Assembly (NCBI RefSeq): GCF_024701375.2
Contig: NZ_CP113910.1
Location: 2,604,001-2,668,000 of the forward strand
DNA from: Streptomyces sp. KMM 9044
Lineage (GTDB): Bacteria > Actinomycetota > Actinomycetes > Streptomycetales > Streptomycetaceae
Direction: 5' to 3'
DNA length: 64,000 bases
How positions within the stretch are numbered: the stretch's first letter is position 1; each line of letters starts with the position of its first letter. A model generated the notes under the pieces. The model was not told the DNA's origin. It did no database searches and was given only the letters and a program-made list of their open reading frames with translations. The translations under genes were made by a program, and so were the position numbers. Below, piece after piece: positions 1 through 8,742 of this stretch.

Positions 1-2
1 TC

Positions 3-611
3 GTGAACACGGAGAAGATCGCCGCTCGCCGCCTCTCACTGGAAGAGGTGACGAAGCTCGGCGTGAAGGACAGGCTCTTCGTTTCCGCCGACACGGCAGA
101 ACTCAAACTTCCCGACTGCTATGTCCCTGCTTTTCTGACCAAGTCCGGTGGGGATTTCGAGGGCGGCTCGATCACGGCGAGAACCGTATTCCAGGAAGAG
201 GTCTCCTGCCTTCCCGACGACGAGGATGAAGCCGGAATCTACTTGGCCGACGAGAACGGCTCGGTGACCATCGAGGTCCTCCAGTCCGCCGGTGTCGTGC
301 TGGACCTGGCACTTTTCGTCCCTGGTGGGGACAAGGGGGCCCTCACTGCCCTTTACGCTGCGGCCCGGCAGGCGTTCGGCGCCGACGTCGTGCAGATCTG
401 GCGCCAGGGCCTCAAGGAGGTTCCCGACGTGAAGGTCGACATCTTCGAGGAGCAGACTCCCCGGGGGCGCAAGGGGAGCGACAGCCCCAAGCGTGACCGT
501 CGCGCGATCGACACCTACCCCACCCGCGCGGACTTCATCGAGTTCTCCGCGGGGTGGAAGCGGGTCGTTGAGGTTCACAGGCCGATCGTTGACGACACCC
601 CGACCATCTGA
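3..611 (+). CDS. hypothetical protein (5' edge of window)
   Basis: I do not recognise this 202-residue product. It has no signal peptide or membrane segment, is acidic in the middle and has a basic stretch near residues 150-165, so it is probably cytosolic. The first possible start in the window is the GTG at position 3; any ribosome binding site lies outside, so the true start may be upstream. A strong hairpin follows about 55 bases after the stop, and the next gene is convergent, so this looks like the last gene of a rightward unit that begins outside the window. Confidence 0.6.
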   Translation: MNTEKIAARRLSLEEVTKLGVKDRLFVSADTAELKLPDCYVPAFLTKSGGDFEGGSITARTVFQEEVSCLPDDEDEAGIYLADENGSVTIEVLQSAGVVLDLALFVPGGDKGALTALYAAARQAFGADVVQIWRQGLKEVPDVKVDIFEEQTPRGRKGSDSPKRDRRAIDTYPTRADFIEFSAGWKRVVEVHRPIVDDTPTI

Positions 612-667
612 GGCGGCGTCACCTCTCGTCTCGACCTGAGAGGACGCCGAGAACGCATGCGCCGGAT

Positions 668-702
668 CCGACGGCTCCCTGAGCTGCCCAGGGAGCCGTC
701 GG
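668..702. terminator. bidirectional hairpin terminator
   Basis: A perfect 13-bp stem (668-680 with 690-702) has a 9-nt loop and is followed by AAAATAA. It sits between the convergent hypothetical gene and the amidinotransferase and can serve both. Streptomyces terminators often lack a U-tract. Confidence 0.75.
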
Positions 703-821
703 AAAATAACCCACGAATGTCGAAGCGCCGTTCCACCGGGGCAGCGCTTCCTCGGTCATGGGCACCACGTACGCCGTCCAGTGCGCGGCGCTCGGGGTGA
801 CCTCGGCGGCCGGTGGGGTCG

Positions 822-1997
822 TCAATCGGTGTACGACTCGAGCGTGCCGCGGCGGCGGACGTCGAGGGTCGCGCAGTGGAACGAGCCGCCGAACGGCGCG
901 TAGTGCAGCAGGTCGCACGGGATCGGCTCGAAACCCCATTTCTCGAGTGCGCGCAGCATGTCCGTGTGGTGGCGCTCCGCGATCACCCGCTTCTCGTCGA
1001 TCATGAGAACGTTCATGCTCAACCACTTGCCGCACATCGAAGTGACCTTGAGCAGACGCTCGTCGATCGGACGGGGCCCGGGGGCGATCAGGACGTCCCA
1101 CGAGCTCAGGACGTCGGGCAGGTGGTCGACGTCGACGTATTCGGGGTTGACCAGTACCTTGCCGGGCGCGAGGGGGACGAACGTCGTGTCGATGTGCATG
1201 GGGGTGCGGCAGCGGCTCTTGATCTCGTGGATGCGGTAGCCGGGCCCGAGATGGCGGCGCAGCCAGTCGATGCCCATCCGGTTGGTGACGTTGCTCCGCG
1301 TGACGAACAGGTCGCGTCCCGCGCGCACGAAATCCGCCGCGTCGAACACCGGCTCGAACTCGGTGAGGATGTAGCGCATGGGCTCGCCGGCCTCGGGGAC
1401 ACGGAAATCCGCCTCGAAGAGTTCGTCGGTGAGCTGCGGCTTGGGAGCCGCCGTCCAGCGCGCGCCGCCCCGGAAGTACTCCTTGAGGATCATGCGATAG
1501 GAGTGGGTCTCGAAATACCGGCACGGCCATGCCATCGGGGTCTCGATGATCTCGTCACCGATCACCAGCATGCTGTCACGCGGGCACGTGTTGCAGAAGC
1601 CGCGTGACGACCAGTCGGGGGTGCTGAAGCGTCGCCGGTGGTCGACCTCGTCCGGGCGCCTGACGGTGACGTCGAGGGACTCCAGGAGGGCGACGAACTG
1701 GTCGAGCTCCTGCTGCGCCCGCTCGACCAACAGGCGCGGGTATCTGAATCCGGCGGCAAGCCCCTGCATCCGTGCCGCCCATGGCGGGATGTTGCAGGTC
1801 ACGACCGGATGGTCGGAGGGAATCGTCGCGCCGTCGAGACGCCCGACGATGATCTCCTCCAGCGGGTCCCACTCGTTGTGCGAATTGACCGGCGAGACGA
1901 AGGGCTCCGAGTCGCTGTCAGTCGTGGCTGATCGCGCCGGACGCGAATCCTTGTCTGCCGCTGCCGTCGGCCTACCGGGCCTTGGCGTTACCGCCAT
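822..1997 (-). CDS. glycine/inosamine-type amidinotransferase
   Basis: This protein of about 391 residues belongs to the amidinotransferase family (GATM/StrB type), which moves the amidino group of arginine to an amine acceptor such as glycine or an inosamine phosphate. It has the family opening NSHNEWDPLEEIIVGR, the Asp region EPVFDAADF, the His region HIDTTFVPL and the C-terminal FGGSFHCAT carrying the nucleophilic Cys near residue 375. All parts of the Cys-His-Asp centre are therefore present. Starts are possible at ATG 1997 and TTG 2003; I prefer the ATG. It stands alone, 166 bp downstream of the OmpA-domain gene, with no aminoglycoside genes in view, so the acceptor cannot be named. Confidence 0.85.
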   Translation of the reverse strand: MAVTPRPGRPTAAADKDSRPARSATTDSDSEPFVSPVNSHNEWDPLEEIIVGRLDGATIPSDHPVVTCNIPPWAARMQGLAAGFRYPRLLVERAQQELDQFVALLESLDVTVRRPDEVDHRRRFSTPDWSSRGFCNTCPRDSMLVIGDEIIETPMAWPCRYFETHSYRMILKEYFRGGARWTAAPKPQLTDELFEADFRVPEAGEPMRYILTEFEPVFDAADFVRAGRDLFVTRSNVTNRMGIDWLRRHLGPGYRIHEIKSRCRTPMHIDTTFVPLAPGKVLVNPEYVDVDHLPDVLSSWDVLIAPGPRPIDERLLKVTSMCGKWLSMNVLMIDEKRVIAERHHTDMLRALEKWGFEPIPCDLLHYAPFGGSFHCATLDVRRRGTLESYTD

Positions 1998-2163
1998 GAT
2001 CAACCGCTTTCGATCGCAAAAGTCAGTAACTCACCCTATTCAACGCGTTGCGTCAGGAGATGTACAGGACCGGTGCGTGTCCACGAGTAGGACCAGGTGC
2101 GCAGCAGGACGGAACCTCGCTCGGATCAAAGATCCGGGAATCGCACGAGCGTTTTAGTGGTTC

Positions 2164-2823
2164 TCAGTTCTCAGTTCGGGGGAACGTGATCTCGACCCTG
2201 CGGTTCTTCTTGCGGCCGGCCTCCGTCGAGTTGTCGGAGATCGGGTACTGCTCGCCGTAGCCGCGTACCTCGTACGTGACGTCGGGGTCGTTCAACTCCT
2301 GTTCCAGGACGGCGTGGACGGCGTTCGCGCGTCGGCGGGACAGGACGTCGCCGTGGGCCGAGGAACCCAGGTTGTCCGTGAAGCCGAAGACCCGGATCCT
2401 CGCCGCGTTCTGCTTTTTGATCTCCTCGGCGATCGCGCCGATACGGGCCTGCGCCCGCCCGCTGAGCTTCGCGCTGTCCTTGCCGAACAGCACCTCCGCC
2501 TGCAGCGCGAACGTCACCTCCGTGTTGGTGTCCTCGCGGCGCTCGTCACCGCTCTGCTCCTCGACGACCTGCTTGATGTCCAGGACCTTCGGCTCGGCGA
2601 GGGTGGCTCCGTCTGGGAGCTTCAGGTCCGGGTCGTTCGGGTCGAGGCGGACGGGTGCGGAGGCAGTGGCCCCGGAGTCCGGGGGGGTGCTGGGGTCGTC
2701 GGCGGCGGCGGTGCCGGTGGCGCCGTAGAGGGTGGTGGCCACCAGGACGGTTACGGAGGTTGCTACGACTGCGAGGCGTGGGGCCTCCAGTCCGGTGGGC
2801 AAACGGATCATTGGCGGCCTCAC
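2164..2823 (-). CDS. OmpA/MotB-domain secreted protein
   Basis: The 219-residue product has an N-terminal hydrophobic signal or anchor (about residues 17-40). A linker rich in Pro, Thr and Asp follows, then a C-terminal OmpA-like domain (about 105-215) with the pattern FTDN...LSRRRANAV...GYGEQYP...NRRVEI expected of peptidoglycan-binding OmpA_C domains. In a Gram-positive it would act outside the membrane on the wall. The GTG start overlaps the stop of the upstream lipoprotein gene (GTGA); an in-frame ATG at 2811 is the alternative. It closes the pilus gene run, so a role in fixing the pilus machinery to the wall is a reasonable inference. Confidence 0.85.
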   Translation of the reverse strand: MRPPMIRLPTGLEAPRLAVVATSVTVLVATTLYGATGTAAADDPSTPPDSGATASAPVRLDPNDPDLKLPDGATLAEPKVLDIKQVVEEQSGDERREDTNTEVTFALQAEVLFGKDSAKLSGRAQARIGAIAEEIKKQNAARIRVFGFTDNLGSSAHGDVLSRRRANAVHAVLEQELNDPDVTYEVRGYGEQYPISDNSTEAGRKKNRRVEITFPRTEN

Positions 2824-3401
2824 CCAGAAATCTTGATGTCGCCAGTGGCGAACATCGGCAACTGGAAGGTCACTTCGGTCGTCTCGCTCGGAGGCGACGG
2901 GAATTGCATGAAGACAGGCACGGTCTCGCCGGACTTGACCCGACTGATACCCGTTGTGGTGAGGGGACGACCCTCTGTGTCACGCAGAACGTAGTAACGC
3001 TTCTTGCTCTTTGAATCGACCAGTGTCGCTCCGCCGAGGGACTGGCCGTTCCTGATCACTTCGGTCTCATTGCCACTCAGTTGTGCAGGCAGAGTGAGTG
3101 TCTTGTCACTCTCATTCTTCAGGACGCCGTTGAAGGTGACGAAGCCTCCCGCATCCCGGTCTGCGGAAGTGACTTGAAGCAATAGGCCGTCAGGCCCCTT
3201 CAATTCGACCTGGACCTCGTCCGTCGGCCCCTCCTGAGCACTCGGGTTTGACCCGTCACCCTTTGAAGGGGACGCCGACTTCTCCGGGCTCTTGTCGTCG
3301 TCTTTGCCCCCACCGCAGCCAGCCACCCCGAGGGCCAGTCCGGCCACAACGGTCAGCGCGACCATCCCCCTCTGGGCCTTCGTCGTGAACCAAATGCTCA
3401 T
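2820..3401 (-). CDS. secreted lipoprotein of unknown function
   Basis: The 193-residue protein has a type II signal peptide: a basic start, a hydrophobic run and a lipobox ending VAGC at about residue 29. A charged Lys/Asp/Ser linker comes next, then a compact domain with no motif I can name. The ribosome binding site AAGGA lies about 9 nt before the ATG. The gene overlaps the OmpA-domain gene by 4 bp and follows the TadG-like gene closely, so it is probably part of the pilus operon, anchored on the outer face of the membrane. Confidence 0.8.
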   Translation of the reverse strand: MSIWFTTKAQRGMVALTVVAGLALGVAGCGGGKDDDKSPEKSASPSKGDGSNPSAQEGPTDEVQVELKGPDGLLLQVTSADRDAGGFVTFNGVLKNESDKTLTLPAQLSGNETEVIRNGQSLGGATLVDSKSKKRYYVLRDTEGRPLTTTGISRVKSGETVPVFMQFPSPPSETTEVTFQLPMFATGDIKISG

Positions 3402-3435
3402 GCCTCTGCTTCCTTAGTCACTCGTGGTTCGTCGG

Positions 3436-4038
3436 TCAGTCGGCCAGGTGGACATCGAAAAGGTCCTCGGGCTGCGGAAGGAGTTCCACCGGGCCTTCCG
3501 GATCCAGTTCCCACTTTGTGCCCTTGCAGGTGAGCAGAGGCAGTGTGTCCTCAGCCTCGTCCTCAGCCAGAGGGTCGAAAGCACAGCGAAAATCGATCAC
3601 CGCGGTGGCTTTCTCCTGCGACTTCATGTTTTCGGTGCCGGGCACGATGGAGTCCCCCACGGTGTCGGTGGTCTCGACTTCGACCGTGTAGCCCAGCGGG
3701 CCGTTCTGTACGCACCCCAGGACGGCCGCGTCGTTCTGTGCCGCTAGTTGCCGTGCGCGCCAGCACGAGTCGTCGAGTCCTTCCGCGCTGCCGTCGAAGA
3801 TCGCCTGCCATTTGGTCGAGTCCAGGAGATCCTCGACCCAGGCACCAGCGAGTTGGTCACGCCTGTCCTGCGCCGCAGCCAGCGCCGCGGCGTCCGCGGC
3901 CGTCTGAGCGCCGTTCCTGTTGGCCGCGGCTTGCCCGACCGCCAAGTACGCGAACGCGAGAAAGAGCAGGCCCCCCACCACCGTCAGATAGATGGGAAAG
4001 GCCTGCCCTGCGTCGCCGAACCTGCGGAACCGCCTCAA
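3436..4038 (-). CDS. TadE/TadG-like pilus assembly protein
   Basis: This is a product of about 200 residues. It opens with GDAGQAFPIYLTVVGG, a single membrane helix and an Ala-rich NGAQTAADAAALAAA stretch, which is the N-terminal signature of Tad-type pseudopilin/TadG proteins. The rest is a periplasm-side domain with four cysteines. I place the start at TTG 4038, which overlaps the TGA of the Flp gene (TTGA). The open frame runs on upstream, but that part lies antiparallel to nothing and merely re-reads the pilin gene in another frame. The overlap implies translation coupled to the pilin. Confidence 0.75.
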   Translation of the reverse strand: MRRFRRFGDAGQAFPIYLTVVGGLLFLAFAYLAVGQAAANRNGAQTAADAAALAAAQDRRDQLAGAWVEDLLDSTKWQAIFDGSAEGLDDSCWRARQLAAQNDAAVLGCVQNGPLGYTVEVETTDTVGDSIVPGTENMKSQEKATAVIDFRCAFDPLAEDEAEDTLPLLTCKGTKWELDPEGPVELLPQPEDLFDVHLAD

Positions 4039-4232
4039 CCGCCGGTTACCTCGGTGATCTTGTCCGTGATCGCATTGAAGATCGTCTGCCCGATGCTCAT
4101 CCCCGTGATGGCCAAAACGATCGCCACCACCACCGCGATGATTCCCAGGTACTCCACCGCTGTCTGCCCCCTGTCGTTGCGGGCGGTGCGGGACTGGAGG
4201 TACGTGACCGTGGTGTTGATCCAGTTGCTCAT
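4035..4232 (-). CDS. flp: Flp-type pilin
   Basis: The 65-residue product is a short basic leader followed by DRGQTAVEYLG and a roughly 20-residue hydrophobic helix, then NAITDKITE. This is the Flp/Fap pilin pattern: a G|QTAVEY-type cleavage site with the conserved Glu at mature position 5. It would be the major pilus subunit after leader removal. A GGAGGGG ribosome binding site precedes the ATG. The prepilin peptidase that should cut it is not in this locus. The gene lies directly before the TadG-like gene and after the response regulator gene. Confidence 0.9.
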   Translation of the reverse strand: MSNWINTTVTYLQSRTARNDRGQTAVEYLGIIAVVVAIVLAITGMSIGQTIFNAITDKITEVTGG

Positions 4233-4392
4233 GGTGTTCCCCTCCGGCTGACGCGGTTGCGGCTTCCTTCAGGGTGCCGCATTCGATATCAGCAACGTAC
4301 GGCGAATTTTGCAGTCCGCCAGAGGGCCCCAGGACCCAATCCCGGGCCCAGTTGCCGGGCCGCCGCTTCGTCCCCCCTGACGTCACCACAGG

Positions 4393-5322
4393 TCACCCCA
4401 GTCCTCGTGCGGAATCCGGGGCCGTGCCGAGCCACTTGGCGGCGGCTTCGGAACGGCTGGTGCTGTGCAGCTTGGCGAAGATGCGGTTGATGTGGTTCTT
4501 GACCGTCTTCTCGCTGATGAAACAAGTGGCGGCGATCTGCTGGTTGTTCATCCCGGATGCGATGTGATCCATGATCTCCGCCTCTCTGCTGCTCAGTTGG
4601 AACCTCGACCTGCCGGGAACAGCCGGACCACGACCGCTTGTCCACCCTGACGACGACTGTCCCACACCTGGTTGCAGTTGCGAAAGGCTTTGCGAAGAAG
4701 CGGATGGGGCGGTAGGCCGACGTGCACTCAATACACCTGGCGAAAGCACCTGTTGAGGATTCATATACTGAAGCTTCTTCTTGGAAAGTTCGTATGCAGT
4801 CGCATCCGTCCGGATTCCCAGGCCTTCCGGCAAGGGCGGACCCGAGGGCGTCCTGCGGAGTTGGGCCAGCAGCGCTTCTGCCGCCGCGGGGGTGAAGTGG
4901 GGGCGGCCGTGGCTGATGCCCCTTACCGCCGCGATCAGTTCGTCCGCCGTGAACTCGCCGTGGACCAGGTAACCACCCGCTCCCCTGCGCAGTGCCTCTT
5001 CGACGGTCTCCGACTCCCCGCTGTACGTGAGCATCACCACCGGGGCGATCCCCACCAGGTACGGAAGTGCCGAGATGCCGTCCATGCGCGGCATCCGGAC
5101 GTCGAGGAGGATGACGTCCGGATGGTGGTCGCGGGCCGCCTCGCAGGCCTCCTGGCCGTCTGTCGCCTCCGCCACCACCCTTGCCTCTCCTCGGCCGGAG
5201 AGCAGGGCCGTCAGGCCTGCGCGGACCACCGGGTTGTCGTCGGCGACGAGGACCCGCAGGGCCACGGCGGGCGGGGGGCCCTGGTTCGTCGCCATCTGTG
5301 CCATCTGCGCCATCTGTGTCAT
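4393..5322 (-). CDS. NarL/LuxR-family response regulator
   Basis: The 309-residue protein has a receiver domain (about residues 22-140) with DD at 28-29 and the phosphorylated Asp at 74 in LLDVRMP. A linker of about 90 residues rich in Ser/Pro/Gln follows, then a LuxR-type helix-turn-helix near residues 235-295 (SSREAEIMDHIASGM..., SEKTVKNHI). The linker is longer than usual. The N-terminus MTQMAQMAQMA comes from a 9-bp tandem repeat. Its start overlaps the stop of the sensor kinase gene (ATGA), so the two form one translationally coupled pair. It is embedded in the pilus operon and probably controls it. Confidence 0.92.
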   Translation of the reverse strand: MTQMAQMAQMATNQGPPPAVALRVLVADDNPVVRAGLTALLSGRGEARVVAEATDGQEACEAARDHHPDVILLDVRMPRMDGISALPYLVGIAPVVMLTYSGESETVEEALRRGAGGYLVHGEFTADELIAAVRGISHGRPHFTPAAAEALLAQLRRTPSGPPLPEGLGIRTDATAYELSKKKLQYMNPQQVLSPGVLSARRPTAPSASSQSLSQLQPGVGQSSSGWTSGRGPAVPGRSRFQLSSREAEIMDHIASGMNNQQIAATCFISEKTVKNHINRIFAKLHSTSRSEAAAKWLGTAPDSARGLG

Positions 5323-6842
5323 CGGGCCGCTTCCGCTGTCGCGCGGGTACTGATGAGTGGTCTCGCGGGCGCTGTCGGGAGTTCCAGCCGGACCTCCGTG
5401 CCTCGCGGGTGGGCACCTCGGCCGATGCGGATGCGGGCGCCGATCGCCGCCGCGCGCTCGACCATGCCGACCAGGCCGAAGCGGCCGTCCCTGCGGAGTT
5501 GTTCGAGGGTCGTGCCGGGCGGGAGGCCGCGGCCGTCGTCGTGGACGGTGATGCGGAGCAGGCCGCCGTGGACGCCCGCGCTCACGGCGACTCGTGTCGG
5601 GTGCGCATGGCGGTGGGCGTTCTCCATCGCCTCTGAGACGATGGAGAGCAGTTGGCGGGCCACCGTGAGGGGGACACGCACGGGGCGGGGCGGCGTCCCG
5701 GCCCCGTCGTCATCGCTTGTTCGGCGGAAGGTCGCCGGAAGGCCTGTGCGAGTACTGAAGTTGCTCGTGCGGGCTGCCAGTTCGCTCACGATCTCCTTGT
5801 CGCCCTGCCACGCGCCCGCGTCCCCGGGCCTCCCTCCCCTCAGGTCCGCCAGGAGTTCGCGGGACTCGGCGGCGGCGCGGCGGGCCGAGCGGGCGACCAG
5901 TTCCGCCTGTTGCCGTACCAGCGCCGCGTTCACGTGTCCGGCGCTCGCCGAGCCGGCGAGGCCGTCGGCGGCCAGGGCGACGCCGTACAGGGTCTTCGCC
6001 ACCGAGTCGTGCATCTCGCGGGCCAGGCGGGTGCGTTCCTCGCTGACCGCCTCCGTGGCGGCCAGGCGGGTCTGGACTGCCGTCAGGGCCCGGGCGGCCG
6101 TGCCGAAGCGGAGCATGAGGTCTCGGAGGCTGGAGCCGACCGCGCCCGTGACGACGCAGAGGCCTGGCAGGAACAGTGTCTCCGTGAGGCCCGCGGGCGG
6201 GGCCGCGTCCGCCAGGGTCCCGCGGACCAGGAGCAGGATCAGGCCCTGGAGGGAGGCGAACGCCGCCGCCCCCCGCCGGCCGTAGACCAGACCCGCGAGG
6301 AGCGGGGTGCAGACGCCGGCGTACGCGAGGAGGCTGTCGGGGCCGGCGGAGATGAGGAGCAGGGCGCCGAAGAGGGTGTCCACGGCGAGGAGAGCGGGGT
6401 GGCGCAGGAGGAAGGGGCCGAAGCGTTCCCAGTCCCGGACGAGGACGTAGGACGCCATGAAGGTGCCCACGACCGCGATGCCGACCAGGCGCACCCCCCA
6501 GCCCGGCCCCGCGTTGCGGAGGGCGGCGGGGGCGGCCAGCGCGATCACCGCCAGCCGGAAGCCGAACACCTGCCGGCACAGGGCCTGGAGTGCGTTGATC
6601 TGGAGGCCGACGGCCGGGGACTCGAATGCCGGTACGGGTTCCGGTGGGGGTGGGGATGCGGGTGCCTGCGGAGTGGCCCGGTCCGTCGCCTCCGGGACAG
6701 CCGGCTCCGGAAGGGGCGAACCGTCCGCCGAGGGCACGCCGGTCCCGGGCCGCCGGGTACGGCACCGGCGCAGCAAGCCCCTGCGGCCCCTGTGTCCTGA
6801 GCGCGGCCTGCGCTCCCCTGTCATCGCCATCCTGCTGTTCAC
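5319..6842 (-). CDS. NarL-type sensor histidine kinase
   Basis: The 507-residue membrane kinase has a long Pro/Arg-rich N-terminus and about five or six membrane helices between residues 90 and 240. A HisKA_3 dimerisation helix follows with the phospho-accepting His near 278 (LAREMHDSVAKTLYG), and then an HATPase_c domain (SEAMENAHRHAHP, HDDGRGLPPG). The signal is unknown. The GTG at 6842 gives the longest form; ATGs at 6830 and 6824 are alternatives. It pairs with the overlapping response regulator and follows tadC. Confidence 0.9.
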   Translation of the reverse strand: MNSRMAMTGERRPRSGHRGRRGLLRRCRTRRPGTGVPSADGSPLPEPAVPEATDRATPQAPASPPPPEPVPAFESPAVGLQINALQALCRQVFGFRLAVIALAAPAALRNAGPGWGVRLVGIAVVGTFMASYVLVRDWERFGPFLLRHPALLAVDTLFGALLLISAGPDSLLAYAGVCTPLLAGLVYGRRGAAAFASLQGLILLLVRGTLADAAPPAGLTETLFLPGLCVVTGAVGSSLRDLMLRFGTAARALTAVQTRLAATEAVSEERTRLAREMHDSVAKTLYGVALAADGLAGSASAGHVNAALVRQQAELVARSARRAAAESRELLADLRGGRPGDAGAWQGDKEIVSELAARTSNFSTRTGLPATFRRTSDDDGAGTPPRPVRVPLTVARQLLSIVSEAMENAHRHAHPTRVAVSAGVHGGLLRITVHDDGRGLPPGTTLEQLRRDGRFGLVGMVERAAAIGARIRIGRGAHPRGTEVRLELPTAPARPLISTRATAEAAR

Positions 6843-6880
6843 CGTCCCTCGCCCCGTCCCTTCTCCTCGGCCTCGTCCCG

Positions 6881-7768
6881 CTACTCGCCCGTGATCGAGC
6901 CGAAGTCAGTGCCGGAGCCCAGGATCAGGCCCGCGCCGAGGAGGATCATCGTGGCCGGGACCATGAACGTGGTGATCATCATGGTGGCCTTGGGGATCGC
7001 GCGGGCCGCCTTGCGTCGGGCGTTCTGCGCGTCCGTGCGGCGCATGTCCTTCGCGAGGGCGACCAGCGTCTCCACGATGGGGGCACCGAGTTCCTCGCCC
7101 TGCTGCAACGCAGTGACGAACATGGCGACCTGCTCGGAGTCGTTGCGTCGGCGCAGTTCCGCGAAGGCCTGGCGGCGGCTCATACCGAGGTCCATCTGGC
7201 GCAGCGTGATGCGCAGTTCGTCCGCCCACGGGCCCTCGTACTTGGTGGCGACCCGGTCCAGGGCCTGCCGGAAGCCGAGGCCCGCGCTGACGACGACGGC
7301 GAGGACGTCCAGGAAGTCCGGCAGGGTCCGCTCGATCACGTCCCGGCGGATCCGGATCGCCGACCAGATGCCGACCTCCGTCCAGAACGCGCCGAAGGCG
7401 AGCAGCAGCAGGGCGACGAAGAACTGCCCGCGCATGAGGAAGACCAGGAAGCCGAGGCCGCCGAGGAATCCGTAGACCGCGCGGCGGGCGGCGTAACGGT
7501 CGATGGTGAGGCCGCCCGGGTTGCCCGCGAGGTCGATCCTGCGGCGGTACCTGGCGACCCGCTGGGAGCCCATGAGACGCAGGACGGCGGGGGCGTAACG
7601 CATGCCCATGCGGTCGACGAGCGAGTCCACCGCACCGGTGCGGGTGGCGCCGACCTCCAGGGCAAGGACCAGGTCGGCGGGGAGTTTCGCGTCGGCGCGG
7701 TACATGCGTACGCCGGCGAAGACGCCCCCTACGGCGACGGCCGTCACCAGCGCCAGCAGAAGTCCCAT
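6881..7768 (-). CDS. tadC: TadC-like inner-membrane platform protein
   Basis: The protein of about 295 residues belongs to the type II secretion system F family. It has an N-terminal helix, a cytosolic domain with MRQMDLGMSRRQAF and LQQGEELGAPIVETL, and two C-terminal helices. In Tad systems TadB and TadC form the membrane platform driven by TadA. I prefer the ATG at 7768, which sits about 9 nt after GGAGGA; the GTG at 7777 directly abuts that site. It follows tadB closely. Confidence 0.9.
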   Translation of the reverse strand: MGLLLALVTAVAVGGVFAGVRMYRADAKLPADLVLALEVGATRTGAVDSLVDRMGMRYAPAVLRLMGSQRVARYRRRIDLAGNPGGLTIDRYAARRAVYGFLGGLGFLVFLMRGQFFVALLLLAFGAFWTEVGIWSAIRIRRDVIERTLPDFLDVLAVVVSAGLGFRQALDRVATKYEGPWADELRITLRQMDLGMSRRQAFAELRRRNDSEQVAMFVTALQQGEELGAPIVETLVALAKDMRRTDAQNARRKAARAIPKATMMITTFMVPATMILLGAGLILGSGTDFGSITGE

Positions 7769-7787
7769 GCCGGTCACTCCTCCCTCC

Positions 7788-8732
7788 TCATACGTCGATG
7801 CGGGACAGGCGGCGGATCAGGACGAAGCCGACCGCGTACAGGCCAAAGGCGACGATCACGGCGCCCTGGCCGACCGGGGAGCCGGTCATGCGTTCCAGGG
7901 CGCCGTCCTTCACCCCGTTCATCAGGAACAACGAGCCGACCCCCAGAACGGGGACGGCGTACGACGTCATGCTGACCTGGGAGAGCTGGGTACGGACCTC
8001 GCGCCGGGTCTCCTTGCGCTCCTCCAGGGTGTCGGTGAGGTTCCGCAGGGCGCTGACGACCTGGCCGCCCGCCCGGTTGGAGAGCACCAACGTGGTGACC
8101 AGAACGATGAGTTCACGGGAGGGAAGACGTTCGGCCAGCTCGCCCAGCGCGTCGTCCATCGAGGCACCGAGGGCCAGCTGGTTGTCGACCTTGGCCAGTT
8201 CCTCGCCCGCCGGCGCCTCCAGCTCCTCCGCCGCCATGCCGATCGCCGTCCGCAGGGCGAGGCCGGCCTGGGTGGCGTTGGCCAGGATACGGGCCAGTTC
8301 GGGGAGTTGGTTGATGAACTTCTCGATGCGTTTCCGGCGCTGCCAGTCGAGGAACTGGAACGCCAGCCAGATGCCCAGGATGCCGGCGAGCGGGCCGAAG
8401 AACGGGGCGAGGATGGCCTGGCCGGTGAGGAAGAGCCCCAGGGCGAGGGCGACCATGCAGGCGACGAACTCGCCCGGGGTGATGTCCAGGCCGGTCGCCA
8501 CCAGGCGCAGTTCCAGTTTCCTGCCGGACGCGGTGCGGCGCAGCCTGCGGTCCAGGGTGGGGAAGTGGCGCCGGCGCCCGCCGACCGTGACCTGCCCGGT
8601 GTACGACAGCCGTTCCACCAGTTCCTGCCGCTGAGCCCTGCCCGCGGCGTACGTGTGCACGCCGACGACCGCGAGGACGCAGGTCAGCAGTGCGATGCCG
8701 GTGGTCAGCGTGATCAGGTCCTGCAGATCCAT
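7788..8732 (-). CDS. tadB: TadB-like inner-membrane platform protein
   Basis: This is a T2SF-family membrane protein of about 314 residues with one N-terminal and several C-terminal helices, partner of TadC. The start ATG at 8732 (MDLQDLI) lies 10 bp after the tadA stop, with AGGA in the gap. The open frame continues far upstream only because it re-reads tadA in another frame. Conserved features include the LSNRAGGQV and LRNLTDTLEER region of the cytosolic domain. Confidence 0.9.
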   Translation of the reverse strand: MDLQDLITLTTGIALLTCVLAVVGVHTYAAGRAQRQELVERLSYTGQVTVGGRRRHFPTLDRRLRRTASGRKLELRLVATGLDITPGEFVACMVALALGLFLTGQAILAPFFGPLAGILGIWLAFQFLDWQRRKRIEKFINQLPELARILANATQAGLALRTAIGMAAEELEAPAGEELAKVDNQLALGASMDDALGELAERLPSRELIVLVTTLVLSNRAGGQVVSALRNLTDTLEERKETRREVRTQLSQVSMTSYAVPVLGVGSLFLMNGVKDGALERMTGSPVGQGAVIVAFGLYAVGFVLIRRLSRIDV

Positions 8733-8742
8733 GATGGCGGTC